Translations under genes and position numbers: made by a program
The notes under the pieces: model-generated
The model's input: only the letters and a program-made list of their open reading frames with translations
The model's database searches: none
What the model was told of the DNA's origin: nothing
Shown: positions 11,853 through 23,707 of the stretch, piece by piece
Layout of the letters: each line of letters opens with the position of its first letter
Numbering within the stretch: the stretch's first letter is position 1
Assembly (NCBI RefSeq): GCF_000204055.1
Contig: NW_006768775.1
Coordinates: 897,046-961,045 of the forward strand
DNA length: 64,000 bases
Source: Melampsora larici-populina 98AG31
Taxonomy: Eukaryota > Basidiomycota > Pucciniomycetes > Pucciniales > Melampsoraceae
Direction: 5' to 3'

Positions 11853-12235
11853 ATGATCATTTCTGGAAACATATCAATCACAGGGAATATTACTTCACCT
11901 TCAAGACCTATACGTAGACGCTCAGCTCCTATCCGAGCATGTAGAATGGCTGTACCTTCTCATAACCATCAAACCGCCGAGCAGTCCGTCCGTCCACGCC
12001 CCACGAAGACCCTCTGTTCTGGAAGAAAATCTTTAGCGTACCGACGGAATTGATTGAAATCCTCTCACCCAACGTTAAACTTCAAGCTCGATCAGTGACG
12101 AAGGGTGCCCTTCAAGAACTAATCCACCACTTCGTACCGAGTCACCGCGTACCCCGCAATATTCTCAAAGCCAAGTTGATCCGTGTATTCAGAACACAAG
12201 TGCTACGTAAATATGGCCCATTTCATGGTCTTTGA
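11853..12235 (+). CDS. Small hypothetical protein, about 127 aa, one frame break
   Basis: An ATG in good context (GCCATGATC) opens a frame rich in Arg and Ser. The frame breaks at CCCC 11999-12002. Allowing one extra C continues directly into HEDPLFWKKIFSVPTELIEIL and a basic helical C-terminus ending KYGPFHGL. The combined length then closes at 128 codons. The C-terminal half is basic and amphipathic, consistent with nucleic-acid or protein binding, but no family is recognised. The break coincides with a homopolymer, as in three other loci of this window, so a consensus error is as plausible as a real mutation. Confidence 0.45.
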
Positions 12236-12521
12236 GAGAATCAGAAGATATTCAATGTCAGTAATCCAGACCAGCTTGTAAAAAGGAAATGTCGACAAAA
12301 CTAACCAAATACCTCATGTTTACACTTCCCTGGGCTTCATCGGTTTAGGAAGTAGGTCGATTTTCCGAGTTCATGCGTAAAGGTTCGAAACGGTCATTTG
12401 TCCCATGTGCAGATCGATTCGAAGCGGTCTAGCCTATGCTTTCTATGATGTTTCAACACCTTCTCACCTATCCTTCACGATCTCTTATTCGTTGTGTATG
12501 TCAAGATATGAAATGGTTTCT
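12236..12521. other. Intergenic region
   Basis: No supported feature. Confidence 0.4.
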
Positions 12522-12725
12522 TTATTGATGGGTTTCCGGAGATACTATGATGTCAAACTTTCAAACTGGATGTATGTATCTATGCCTGTTATCTCTTGTG
12601 TATCTCTGGGCGACGCTGGGAGTTATTGATGGGTTTCCGGAGATACTATGATGTCAAACTTTCAAACTGGATGTATGTATCTATGCCTGTTATTTCTTGT
12701 GTATTTCTGGGCGACGCTGGGAGTT
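12522..12725. repeat. Tandem duplication, 101-bp unit, two copies
   Basis: Copies at 12522-12622 and 12623-12725 share TTATTGATGGGTTTCCGGAG through GGGCGACGCTGGGAGTT and differ by two C/T substitutions. The unit length is not a multiple of three, so the short ORFs across it are not conserved in frame. Confidence 0.95.
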
Positions 12726-12993
12726 GCTCTTTCTATTGTATCATGTGGGTTATCTGGAGGCTGGATAGGGCCGTATTTTTCTGGAGTATGTACAAGGTTA
12801 AGTCTGTGCCGTACGGACAAAGAGTTACCCACCAAGAAGACAATGACTCCGGTAATGTGTTGTGGACGCAGCCATATCCAGTTTTAAGCGTAAGATTTGG
12901 AACATGCTGAGTGGTGTGAAAAACTCTCCACATCACCCTGACTACATGGAAGCACTTAATCCCAAGAGTGGCTATGTGCTGAGTCTCCAAGGG
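12726..12993. other. Intergenic region
   Basis: No supported feature. Confidence 0.4.
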
Positions 12994-13760
12994 CAAGTTC
13001 GAACTTCAAAGTCAAGTTCGAACTTCGAAGCTTTATATGTTAAGGTCTCTTGAGGCTCGAAGCCCAGACCTCTGACACTCGAGCTTGAGATTCGAAGTTC
13101 GAAGTTCGAAGAGCTCAGATTCGAAGTTCAAAGAGCTCAAGACCAAGTTCAAATGGGCCTTGTACAGAAAAGCCCACACTTTTTGTTTTTCGTGTCAAAG
13201 AAATAAGCAAGACAGAAAATTTTTCTGCAATTTTTGTGTCGATTCGAGACCAAATCGGTCCTACGCCGATTGCATCGGCTGCTTTTGGAATGCGTCGCTA
13301 AGATGCAACCAAAGTTGCCTCGCCAGCGAGATTGAATCGGGCATTCAGGGGATTGAATCGCGATTCAAACACCGACATGAAATCGAAAAAATGATTGAAT
13401 CGGGACAAAAGGCCCGACATTTAGTTGCTCAGAGGGGATGCGATGCGATGATTGTATCGCACATTTGTTTTAGTCGGATGAGCGCTATACGAGTAGCCAT
13501 CGGACCTGATCAGACTGAGGTTCAGTCGGCGGCCACCAATGCGGTTTGGGATCGGCGCTCAGTTTCATCGGTTGTGCCAAAGCGATCCTCAATTGGACTG
13601 CGGATCCCATCGGACAGTGAAGATGTGATTACACATCGCACAACAATTCTATCGCACAATTTGGCCCCGACCCTGCTTCGGAACACCGTCCACGATGTGA
13701 CATCGGAAGGGGCATTCCGACGTGAATTTCTTGGCGGTGTTTCATAAGGATTGAGCAATG
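12994..13760. repeat. Hairpin-rich repeat tract with AAGTTCGAA words
   Basis: 12994-13140 holds repeated and inverted CAAGTTCGAACTTC and GATTCGAAGTTC words, the same motif class as the repeats at 5.8 and 8.4 kb. From 13240 to 13745 the sequence is unusually rich in short self-complementary words around ATCGG, for example GCCGATtgcATCGGC and TCGGAAggggcaTTCCGA. A 220-codon open frame (13085-13747) crosses this tract, but it has no domain-like sequence and I regard it as incidental. Confidence 0.5.
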
Positions 13761-15003
13761 AAAATGAAAGAAGAACTAATCCTTCAAGGATCTGGACACC
13801 TTGTTTCAATAAGTTGGACATTGACAAAAATGCAGTGAATTTTCAATCTCTAGCCGGGCATCCAGCAAAATGTATCTCAATTGGTGAATTCCAGTAAGGG
13901 TACGCTACATGTATGAGCTGAAAGAGATGAAGTGCCTTCAATTTCTAGGAAGACCAGCAGTTCTAAAGAGAAAGAACACAGAAAAGAAGGATCCCTGCGA
14001 TAAAATTGTCAAATAAAATGCATCACTCAAATGATGTAAGTTGTAAGGGCTTCATTAATGTCTCAATTTTAGAGCTCATCAGAGTCATCATACTTGAACA
14101 AGTCTAACTCTTTTTTCTTTCCTCCGCTGAAGTTGGTGATGAAAGATCGGTGATGATAACGTGATGGAGAATGAGATGATGTGGCCAAACGGGGTTGGCC
14201 AGGGTCGGCACTAGATCAGCGGACCTCTTCTTGGGGTCTGGAAGGGCATTTTTGTCATTTTTGACAATGTGACTCAAGTGGCACTTTAGAGCCACTGTAC
14301 CTAGTCCCAACCACACGCACGCCCACAAAACTTGAAATTTGCCGACCCAAGCCATCTCATTTGCCCGGAGGGGTTAGCAAGGGCTGAAAATTCATGGCAT
14401 TATTGAAGGGGGTTGATGCCGTAGATAGACTTTTCAAGTTGATGTGGCCAGTGGTTTTTGTTTCAACAACTGTTTTTTAAGTTTATTCCCATATATTTTG
14501 GACCCATGGGTTTATAGTGGACTGTATGGGTTAGCAGTATGGCTATAGGCTGTACTTATGGGTTATAATTATGGCTTTAGGCTATACTTATGGGTCAGAA
14601 GTATGGCTTTAAGGAGTGATTATGGCTCTTGGGAGGCTCAATTTTGGCCGATTATGACAAAAACAACACCTCACATAGCTATTCACATCCCTCAACATTT
14701 CGGACCGGGGCCGGTTCCAGGGCTGCCACGGATAATTTTGTGGTTGGAGCTCAAAACCTTGTGAAATTGTCCAGACCATTCCAAAGCTTCTTGAATTCTG
14801 ATCGTGACACTCATTGCTATCAAGTGTGGCTCATTGAAGTTCTTTCATATGGCTTTCCAAATCTATCAACTCACACAATCAATCTTCACGATCTTATTCA
14901 ACTTGCAACTCAACCTATCTCATTCATTTACTTTCCATTTGAGTCACTTTAAGATAACTTATTGTTTCAGAACCTCATATGATGGTGCCAGTGGTGGATT
15001 GTG
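13761..15003. other. Noncoding, probably repeat-derived
   Basis: Short ORFs only. A GGGTT(A/T)..ATGGCTTTAGGCTATACTTATG repeat occurs at about 14520-14615. Nothing else is assignable. Confidence 0.4.
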
Positions 15004-15012
15004 GTTTTTGTA

Positions 15013-15599
15013 CTAACTTAACTAAGTCCCTCTTGGATGAGCGAGTAGTCAAGAGAGGGACTTATGGCTTATATATGAAATTTGGTGTGTGAGCCAAAAT
15101 TTTTTGGCTGGGGACTTTTTCGACCCTGAATAGCTCTGTCCCCTGCAAATAGATATCCTCTGGAGCTAAGAAAGGCCTTGTGCTCCTGCTCAACCTACAC
15201 ATATTGGGTCTTTTAAATTTATTACTTGGGTTTCAGAAAGTGCTGAAAATCAGACTTGAAAAATTGATTTTTGTGTAACAATCCAGCTTGCCTGGTGTGA
15301 GGTTTTGACACGTTGAACAGCTTTCTCAGGTATTGTAGTGATTTTTCCAGTCTCTACCCTCTCATTAATCTGCAATAAATTGGCCAGATAAGGAGTGAGA
15401 CACATTCAGGTGTGTAGGTCAAGCAGGTGTACAGGACTTCTCTTTGGTCCAGAGGATATTTATTTGTAGGGGACGGAGATATGGGGGTTTGAAAAAGTCA
15501 CCAGCCAAAGATTTTTGGCTCACATGTCAAAATTTGTGTACAAGCCATAAGTCCCTCTCTTGATTACTCGCTCATCCAAGAGGGACTTAGTTAAGTTAG
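15013..15599. mobile_element. Mutator-type (MULE) MITE, 587 bp, with 9-bp target duplication
   Basis: The element begins CTAACTTAACTAAGTCCC and ends with its perfect reverse complement. It is flanked by GTTTTTGTA on both sides (15004-15012 and 15600-15608), a 9-bp target-site duplication typical of Mutator superfamily transposition. The inverted repeats extend about 190-200 bp inward with substitutions (left 15013 to about 15210, right about 15400-15599), sharing CAAGAGAGGGACTTATGGCTT and TATCCTCTGGA. No transposase ORF is present, so it must have been mobilised in trans. Confidence 0.92.
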
Positions 15600-15608
15600 G
15601 TTTTTGTA

Positions 15609-16154
15609 TTGATGTGAGTGATAGAATTTCAAATCGGGGGATGTACATAGCTTTCATATGGTTGACTTCATGGTTGGCTTCAACAAATTGGTGGCGTACA
15701 TCAGACTTGGGTGTGAAATTTGGTTGGCTTCAGATCAGGGCCAACCCGTGGTGCACGTCACATTGGCGTGAGCGTGGCCCATGTCAGCGTTTTCCCTGCA
15801 GTGTGTGTTCAAATCCCATCAGACACATAATCACATTTTACCATCTTTAACACCCCCATCCTTTAGCACATCCACATCTTTATCACTGTAAACATGTACA
15901 CTAGATGAAACAGCCAACTGCAACCTTTTCCCTGACACAGCCAGAGGGGTTTTACCGGTTCTGGGAAAGATGCCGTGTCTGATAGCCTCACGGCTCTAAT
16001 GACACTTTGTGCAATGCAAAATAAAAATACACTACCTTAAATCTCAATCCAATTCCCTTAGATATAGTCTTTGATGTTAAAAGCCTCTACAGCTCTAATT
16101 CCCTCTACAAGCTCACTCTACCACTACACAACCCTACTCCATACCATAGGCATT
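15609..16154. other. Noncoding spacer
   Basis: No gene or assignable repeat is seen between the MULE MITE and the outer inverted arm at 16155. Confidence 0.4.
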
Positions 16155-16373
16155 AATGGTATTCAAAACTCAAGAAACAGGTCTGAGAAGTGTCAAGAAG
16201 TGGCATCTAGGAACTTCTTGGACACTTCCAAGATGTCTCTTGGTTTTTGGAGTTTCTGGGCCCCAGAAGCATCTTCCCATATGAATGTGCATAACCAACC
16301 AACCCTTCTCACATCTCTTCCCACTTTTACATGGACTCGATCAACACCACACCATCATACACACCGCCAACAT

Positions 16374-16555
16374 AGATGCCTCGGATTGAAAAATCTGAGG
16401 CATCATTGGATGGAAACCCTCGGACAGGTCTTGTCCGAGGATTTGATCCGAGGTATTTTTTGATGCAAAATAATACCTCGGATCAAAACCTCGGAAAGAT
16501 TTTGTCCGAGGATTTGAGTCCGATGATACCTCGGATTTTTCAATCCGAGGCATCT
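16374..16555. repeat. Foldback (hierarchical palindrome), about 180 bp
   Basis: The left arm 16375-16462 and the right arm to 16554 are reverse complements at roughly 80% identity. Within each arm smaller hairpins recur around CCTCGGA..TCCGAGG, for example CCTCGGACaggtctTGTCCGAGG. Several arm mismatches are CG against TG, as expected from CpG decay. The outermost bases are AGATGCC and GGCATCT. It is a MITE-like element with no ORF and no clear target duplication. Confidence 0.85.
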
Positions 16556-18122
16556 TTGTTGGCTGTGACACATCACTTATCCGCCAATTTTCCCTTCTTT
16601 TGGCCTTTGTCTGATCAATACCGGAATTGCTTCAAAAAGCTCCAAATCATGACATTCTTTCATATTGGTGCGCAGGCTCTGATATGACTGCACATCAAGT
16701 CGCTTTTTTTTGGACAAAAAATTATCTCACAATTTTGCAGCGCAGAGACCGCTATAATACCGCTATATTTCGCGCTATATTGGCCTTTGACATGGCACGA
16801 TATATAGCAAAATATAGCGGAAAGGGGGAGGCAAATTCACACAAAGCTTGTAACTCACTCAAATTCTTTGCATACTCGATAGGGGGAAATAACTTGCATA
16901 AATGATAAGGGAAGCATAGATGAATCACTTTAATAATTGAAATAGAAGACTACTTTTTCTTTTTCTTTGCCATTCTGTCGATATAGTTTTGCAGGGATTT
17001 CGCAGCTTCTGCAAACACTCCTTGAGGTAATATTCCCTCCTTCAACCATGCTTGACACCCAACCAACCGTTCCATGGTCTTAGGGAGCATGCTACCGCGT
17101 GACGGTGTACAGATATCAGCGGCCGCCGAGAAGATACACTCACAGGCGCAAGACGTCGCCGAGATTGAAAGATAATCTCTTGCTAGTTTAGCAAGAGTAG
17201 GGTATTGGTGATGATGTTCCTGTCAAGAAAGGTAGGAATAGGTCAGTCTAAATCTTTAGAAAAAAGGGGAAAAGAGCCAAATACATACCTTCCACCACCC
17301 AAGCGGAGTCTGATCTTCCTTAATTGGATGTGAACCTAGCAAGTAGTTGTCCAGCTCGGTTGAAGATTGGATCGAGTGGGTATTAGCTTGACCAAAGACG
17401 TCAAACGCATCAGGTTCCTCAGCATCATCGTCATAAGTCGGTGAAGCAGTTGAGTCTGGAACTACAGAATCATCCAAAAGGTCTTGATATGCACCCTCGA
17501 TCAACTGTCGTGCTGTGTAATCTTGTACAGGATAATGTACAAAAAATTTCCCTTGGAAACGGGGGTTGAGGACTGTGGCAAGGATAATTGCATCACATTC
17601 AGCAGCCTCATCCTTGTACTTGTTGAGCCATTTGATCATGACATCAATGGCATGGTCGATACTTGGAAAAGTTGAACAGTCCGCTTGATGACCTTTGAGG
17701 TTGTTAATGAATCTCTTGTATTCAGCCAGCAGGATGCAACAAGTGGGACTGTTTCCCTTGACTCTAGCTGTTGCATCCACAAACGTCTGAAGAAAACCAA
17801 TTGATTAGTACATGAAAGTTTGAATAAAATGATTTGAAATATAATAGAAGCACTCACCTTTAACACTTTATTGACTAACTCAACAGCATGCCATTTGGAG
17901 GGTGATATTGTAACACCTTTGAAGAAACACGCCTTGCGATCCGCCGTGATCATGGAGTTGATTACCTATAGGAAAATATTAGAAATGCTGAGCCGATGAC
18001 TTGAGATAAAAAGATCAAAAAAGCCAACCTCCTGAGCCTCCCACCCAACTTACAACTCTCGTAATGACTATTCCAACGAGTCTTACATGGTCGCTTGAGC
18101 ATCTGTCCATTGTACCCCATAC

Positions 18123-19762
18123 GGTGTAGAACTTATAACCCAACAAGGGTTATACAGAGCTGGAAGAGGATAATCTACTAATAAAATGACTAGTAGAAGT
18201 TGTCTAAGGACTGCTCTTCTAAAACAACACAATCAGAAAGAGCTCTGTTGTATTGAGTACTGATAAGGCACCAGAGAAATATAACTTCACACATAATTTT
18301 AACTTCAAAAGCACACTTTGTATTACTATCAACACTGCTATAGTGTTATTCCCAATTGATAACTGAAAAAAAATAAGCAATATCTGATTGATATTATTCC
18401 CAATAAGTCTTTATGACTATAAAACTAAAGTAAATTTCTCTTTATAACTGTAATAAAGGGCGTATTTAAGTGAACAGGTACTATTAAAATAAGTTTATGA
18501 TGATAAACAAAATAATAATGGCGTAAATGATAAAGAAAAAAAAGGGGAACAACAGTCCCAAAACCCTCTCAAAGTATATATAACAATGTACTAGAACTTT
18601 TACAATGGTCAACAGCCTCAAAACCAATCAAATCCGCCCAAAATTCCCTAAAAACCCTATGATGACGCAATGTAATGGTTTTGTTACTAATAAATGATGT
18701 AATTTTCACAGCTAAAAGTGATCAATGACGCAATAATATGATGTACAGCACTTCTTATGATGAATACAGGTGATTTTTTCCTTGTAAACTAGCTGAAAAC
18801 CAATTTTTGAGATTACGAATTTTTTCAGATGTGCTCCAATTTTTGATTACTAAAGTGCATCTTGTAGTCCGCGTGTTACTGATCATTTCTGACACCTACA
18901 TGACCTACTTCTGATGAGTGATGAGTAAGATATTGAGTTGTGAAGTTAAGGTTTTTAGTGTTACATATGACTTGTGACTGTAAATTCGAGATTCACACCA
19001 ATTCTTTATTTGCCTTATAACTTTTTACACACACCTCCGTTACTAATGTTTTAAAGTTTGTACATTATGTAATCCACTCTTCTGCGTTGAATGAGCCATC
19101 TACCAACCTATTCTGACGTCATTTGACATATGTAATTAGCTGAAAACCTCCATTTTCCACGAATTTCACCCATTTTCTTCACTTTTCACACCTTTTACTA
19201 AGCCTTTCTTGCCTTCTGTAACATTAAACAGTAATCTCCAACCGTGAAAATCCCTAAAAACACCCTTGGCAACTTTATTCATTACTAATACTACTGTTAC
19301 ATATGTAAAACTACCTGTAAACCCTTGTTTACCAATTTCGACTTTTTCCCATTTCCTTAATAACTTCTGTTTCTACTTATCAACCTTGAAGATTAAAATT
19401 GTCATAGTATCATATAATGTTGTTCTTTCATATTCTAACCTCATAATACCCATAACTTTATTTTTACTAACCTAAAAACCATTTTCCAACCTTTATACCT
19501 ATAATTTCGAATTTTTCTTATGTTTTTCTTTCTTTCTTTTTGTAATAAATTTGTAAGTAAACTATAATGATCTTAATATATAATGTGAAATAAAATGATG
19601 TAATTTTGACCTAATGACCAATACATAAGCCTACAAGAGCTTCAATTGATCAAAAACCTCCATTTCGAATTTTCTTTCCTGCTGAATCCTGCTAATAAAC
19701 TGGTAAACTGGTAATTGTGAATTTTTTAATTGATCCCATAAATTGATCACCACAACGGGTAG
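18123..19762. mobile_element. AT-rich insertion inside hAT1, class unassigned
   Basis: hAT coding sequence stops on each side (KTRWNS block to the left, SGLIASSAAHRN block to the right), and about 1.64 kb of very AT-rich, ORF-free DNA separates them. CTAC lies at both junctions when read on the minus strand, a possible short target duplication. The left edge contains a TATAACCC..GGGTTATA hairpin. It could be a solo LTR or a degenerate element; I see no primer-binding site, terminal-repeat pair or protein to settle this. Confidence 0.6.
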
Positions 19763-21117
19763 CACGAGTCTTGAAGTCATTTCTATGTGCTGCACTACTA
19801 GCAATGAGACCAGAAACTGAATCCACCTGTATAGTTATTTGATAAATGGATCCACTTGTAAGAAATGAGGAATCATTAGATAATTAAATTTGTAACTTGC
19901 CTTTTTCAGTGCCACTGCAACTATGTCTTCCTCCTCACAAGCTACATCTCCTGTAGCTTCTCGTACCAAGTCTTCATCTTGCTTGTCATCTTTGTCATCC
20001 ACCCCGTTGGCCTCATCTGAAGGACCCACCTCGCTCTTGTCATCCAAATCCGAATTACACTCAATCGGATCCTTGCCATTGTTAACTTCTAGACCAGGTA
20101 TGGGGAGTGCAATGCCATGTGGAGTGGAGGGCTTGATGTGTCCTACGGTTTGAACCAAAGCCTTCAACCCATGCCCAACTGTGAGGTTGAGCTTATGGGC
20201 GTAGCATCAGATGTGATGAGAAGAGGAATCCCAGGCCGCCGGATCATCAGCTTCTGAGAACATTCTCTCAAGCTCGGCTACCATGGGCCAATTGTTGCCT
20301 CCACTGTCTGTAGTCTGGGCAACCATGTAAGTATAACAAAACAAGATATACATAAGTGAAAAGAACAGAAAAGAGAAGAAATAAAAAGAGAAACTTATCT
20401 TATTATGAAGCCCATGTTTGATCAAGAACCTACCAATTGGTTGAGCTAGCAGGACCCCAAAGTGTCGCCAACCGACCATCTTCAAAGTCAGATGTGTTGA
20501 TTGGTATTCCCAATTGTCGTCAATGTAATTTGCAGTGGCTCCAACAAAGGCGTATCGGTTGCCCTTTGTTGTCCACACGTCATGAACCAGGCTGAATCAA
20601 CCGTCGTTTTTCTATAAGGAAATGAATATAACACAACTTTAGAAGGAAAGCAGAATGAATCAATAGTGATATAGACAGGAAGAAACTTACTTGTAGTGCA
20701 CCAATAGCCTGGTTGTGCAGTTCCGAAAAAAGCTGAACAGATTGTTTGGCAGCCCACGTTTTTGATTGGACCACAGCACTGCAATTTGATGTATTGAAGG
20801 CAGCACGAAGAGCTACGTCTTCAAAGCGTGTCCAAGGGAGAGCGTGGCGTATGATCCATAAGACAAGGATCATGTTTAATAATTCCACTGTGAAGACAGG
20901 TACGTTGACAAAAGAGTCTAGGGTTGCCTGTGACTCTTCCTTCTTAGTTGCCTCAAGCCGCTCAGTGTAGGTGGGAGGCAGTTCAATGCCAGCTGCAATA
21001 GCTTTGTGTCGCTCCTTGCAGTGAGGTTGATATTTGTTTCCATCACGATGACCCCATGGAGCGAAGTAGGTGGTCGGTTGTTTGAGATATACATTCTTAC
21101 ACCATCTACACTGGTAT

Positions 21118-21348
21118 CCATTTCGTTTAGAGTGATTTCTTCTTTAGTTACTTTCTTGCATAGTGTATACCTTACAGCTATTAGCTATCAAGGTAATTGC
21201 TGTTTCAAAGAGTACGGGCATAAAACCTCTCGTGGAGCTTTCCTAGGGAGAGTCTCTCACGAAAAGTTAGTTTCAGATAAAGGGTGACAGGTGAGTCTCT
21301 CTAGGCTTTGCTAGAGAGATGTTCTCACCTGATCGCCCTTTTCTTTCC
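21118..21348. repeat. Ngaro repeat B2
   Basis: 231-bp direct repeat of B1 (21804-22034), starting CCATTT(C/T)GTTTAGAGTG and ending TTTTCTTTCC, with only a few substitutions. It forms the 3' terminus of the element. Confidence 0.95.
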
Positions 21349-21425
21349 TCTTGACCTCAGCAAATACCAAAGTATTTTACTACAATTGAATGTGTTACCA
21401 GTTATTCGGGAGGGTGGGTGGTGCG

Positions 21426-21803
21426 AAAAAACTAAAAGTAAGAAATCTTTAACTATTGAGATTAGTTAATAGTAGATGATGTGATTTAAAATGAGATTAG
21501 AGAAGACTTGAAAAGATAATACGACCGGGGAACAAGGGTGTTAGATGCCTGGGGGGAGTCTCTACCTTATAGGGCTCTCGCCTCTTTATTAGAGGCGGAG
21601 TTACGGGAGTGCTTCGACCCATAGATGCGTATTGGGACATGTCGTCATCTAACAACCCGAAAGGTATTAGGTCTAGCCTTTTTCTCTATGTGGTCTAGAC
21701 CAAGGAATCCTTTCCTCATCTCGGGGATTTATCTCTTAAGTCTTCTTGAAGTTACCACCCTCATGGACATGTCTCACACGTCGTGCCTTATGTAAGAAGC
21801 GAT
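21426..21803. repeat. Ngaro repeat A2
   Basis: 378-bp direct repeat of A1 (28168-28545), essentially identical apart from GATTAGTTAAT against GATTAATTAAT. It abuts B1 directly and is separated from B2 by a 77-bp spacer. Confidence 0.95.
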
Positions 21804-22034
21804 CCATTTTGTTTAGAGTGATTTCTTCTTTAGTTACTTTCTTGCATAGTGTATACCTTACAGCTATTAGCTATCAAGGTAATTGCTGTTTCAAAGAGTA
21901 TGGGCATAAAACCTCTCGTGGAGCTTTCCTAGGGAGAGTCTCTCACGAAAAGTTAGTTTCAGATAAAGGGTGACAGGTGAGTCTCTCTAGGCTTTGCTAG
22001 AGAGACGTTCTCACCTGATCGCCCTTTTCTTTCC
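21804..22034. repeat. Ngaro repeat B1
   Basis: 231-bp copy of B2 located directly after the recombinase ORF on the coding strand. Confidence 0.95.
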
Positions 22035-22261
22035 CTGGTAGTGGGAGCGTGGCCTGTCGTCCCCTACTCTCTGAGCTGGGATGCAGTCCTGAGCCTGGCA
22101 GGGTCGCCCCACTACTGGGTCCCAGCTTGGAGCCGCTTTACTCTCTGAAAATAAACTCGGTAAAACAAGTCAATGGAGACGTAAACACAAAAGACGTGAT
22201 ACAAAAATTTTTACTATTACTGCATAAAGAAGGACATCCACATTTGGCACAAGTACAATGC

Positions 22262-23290
22262 CTAAGGAAAACTTGGGATGGTATCCCCAGTAATAAGTAG
22301 GACTCTTTTAGCTGCTTCCCACTGGCCTTCGTTCCACTCTCTCTGGTACAACTTATGGCAACTGGAGGTCCATCTACCAAGAGTCTTGATGTCCTCTGTG
22401 GCAACACCTGCCCTAGTCAGCAAGGTTGCCCCGCCTATTCGGAACGAATGGCCCGATTTGTGAGAAGCCGGGCCCCAGGCGTTCTTCAGCGTCCTTTCGA
22501 CAGTAGCTTGTGTTATCCCAGTGGTCCCGTCTTTCCCGTACGTCATGAATAAGCGTGGATCTTTGACCCTTTCCAAGCAAGCTGCTAGACGTCTAAGTGC
22601 TTCGACTGGGCATAGGACACCGCCGGTCGCGCGTAACGAGAGATATTGGAGTTCTCCTGGCGCGGCTGTCTTTGCCTCTCGTAGAGCTATTCGAGCCATC
22701 TCGACACCATCCACCGATAAAAAGGTCAGGTCCGACTTCAGCACTCCTTTTGTCCTCTTGGACTCGTAAGTCGCGGTGTCGTACACGAGTTCTCCTAGGC
22801 GTGCGAGGCCCCAATAGGCAGTAAGTACCAGTGCTGTTAAGCCTTTCGCATCGACTTCGTTTTCCGCTATGTTGCCTATCAGGGTTATCAAGTCCTTAGG
22901 TGCTACTGGGAGCCGCTTGTTTTCTTGAGGAGGGGCTCGGAACTCGAGTTTTGCACTAGCTCGTAAGATCGACTTCAGCCGAGTCAGTTGGATTTCTGGG
23001 AAGAAGAAACCATGGAAGGAGTGCCAGGTTCAAAGTGCTGTCAGGTACTTTTGTATGGTCTTCACTTTTATCGGCTTATTGGTGGCTTTCTTATTAAAGT
23101 TGTGTCCGGCCCAGATGATGAAGAGTTCTACCGTCTTGCAGGAGGCTGGTATAGCTCGTCGGTTCCGTGATGTAGTGAAGACTTTGAATTTCTTCACTCC
23201 CGACGCGTAAGTTTGAACGGTTGCAAGAGACCAACCTGCCCTTATCATGTGTCGTTGTGTTCTCGAAAGGCGTTGTGGTATGTTGTCGTT
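22262..23290 (-). pseudogene. Ngaro tyrosine recombinase, one in-frame TGA
   Basis: The C-terminal catalytic part (22891-22262) shows box I (YWGLARLGEL), the HxxR motif in HSFRIGGATLL, the GRW block and the final nucleophile region LYQRE. All tetrad positions (R, H-R, W, Y) appear to be kept. The N-terminal SAM-like domain (GWSLATVQTYASGVKKF) lies upstream in the same frame. A TGA at 23030-23032 separates LTAL from TWHSFHGF with no frame shift, most simply a CGA (Arg) codon changed to TGA. The enzyme would insert a circular DNA copy by site-specific recombination. The 5' limit is uncertain, with no clear ATG at about 23290. Confidence 0.88.
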
Positions 23291-23707
23291 TAAAGACGAA
23301 GGGAGCTAGATCCTTCATATTTTTCTGCAACTCGCGAAAAGAGTAGTCGAGACGGAGACAAAGGTATCAGCACTCTTGTTTCGCAGGCTCGCTGGCGTAT
23401 AGTCTGTTTACTACTCACCTTTCTTTCAAGGTTAGGTTTTGTTAGGAATAATGAGACAAATTTTTGTGTAGAGTGAATTAAACAGGTTTCTTTTTGGGGA
23501 TAGGATTCTTTTTATTTAATGATACGTGAAGGTGTGAAGGTTGTTGGGTACCTATATGAACAAATTGCGATGTGGTATCTTATCTGCTGTCTTTTTTCAA
23601 CGTATCGTGAGAGTGATCTCTCGTTAGTAACTTCCATCCCCTTCTTTTTCTTTCGGCTTGACTGACATGTGTTTGAAGAACTCACCAATTGTACGTCTTT
23701 CGTCTAC

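Noticed and set aside
13085..13747. 220-codon ORF on the plus strand
   Set aside because: It crosses a hairpin-rich repeat, has no domain-like sequence and no neighbouring splice structure.
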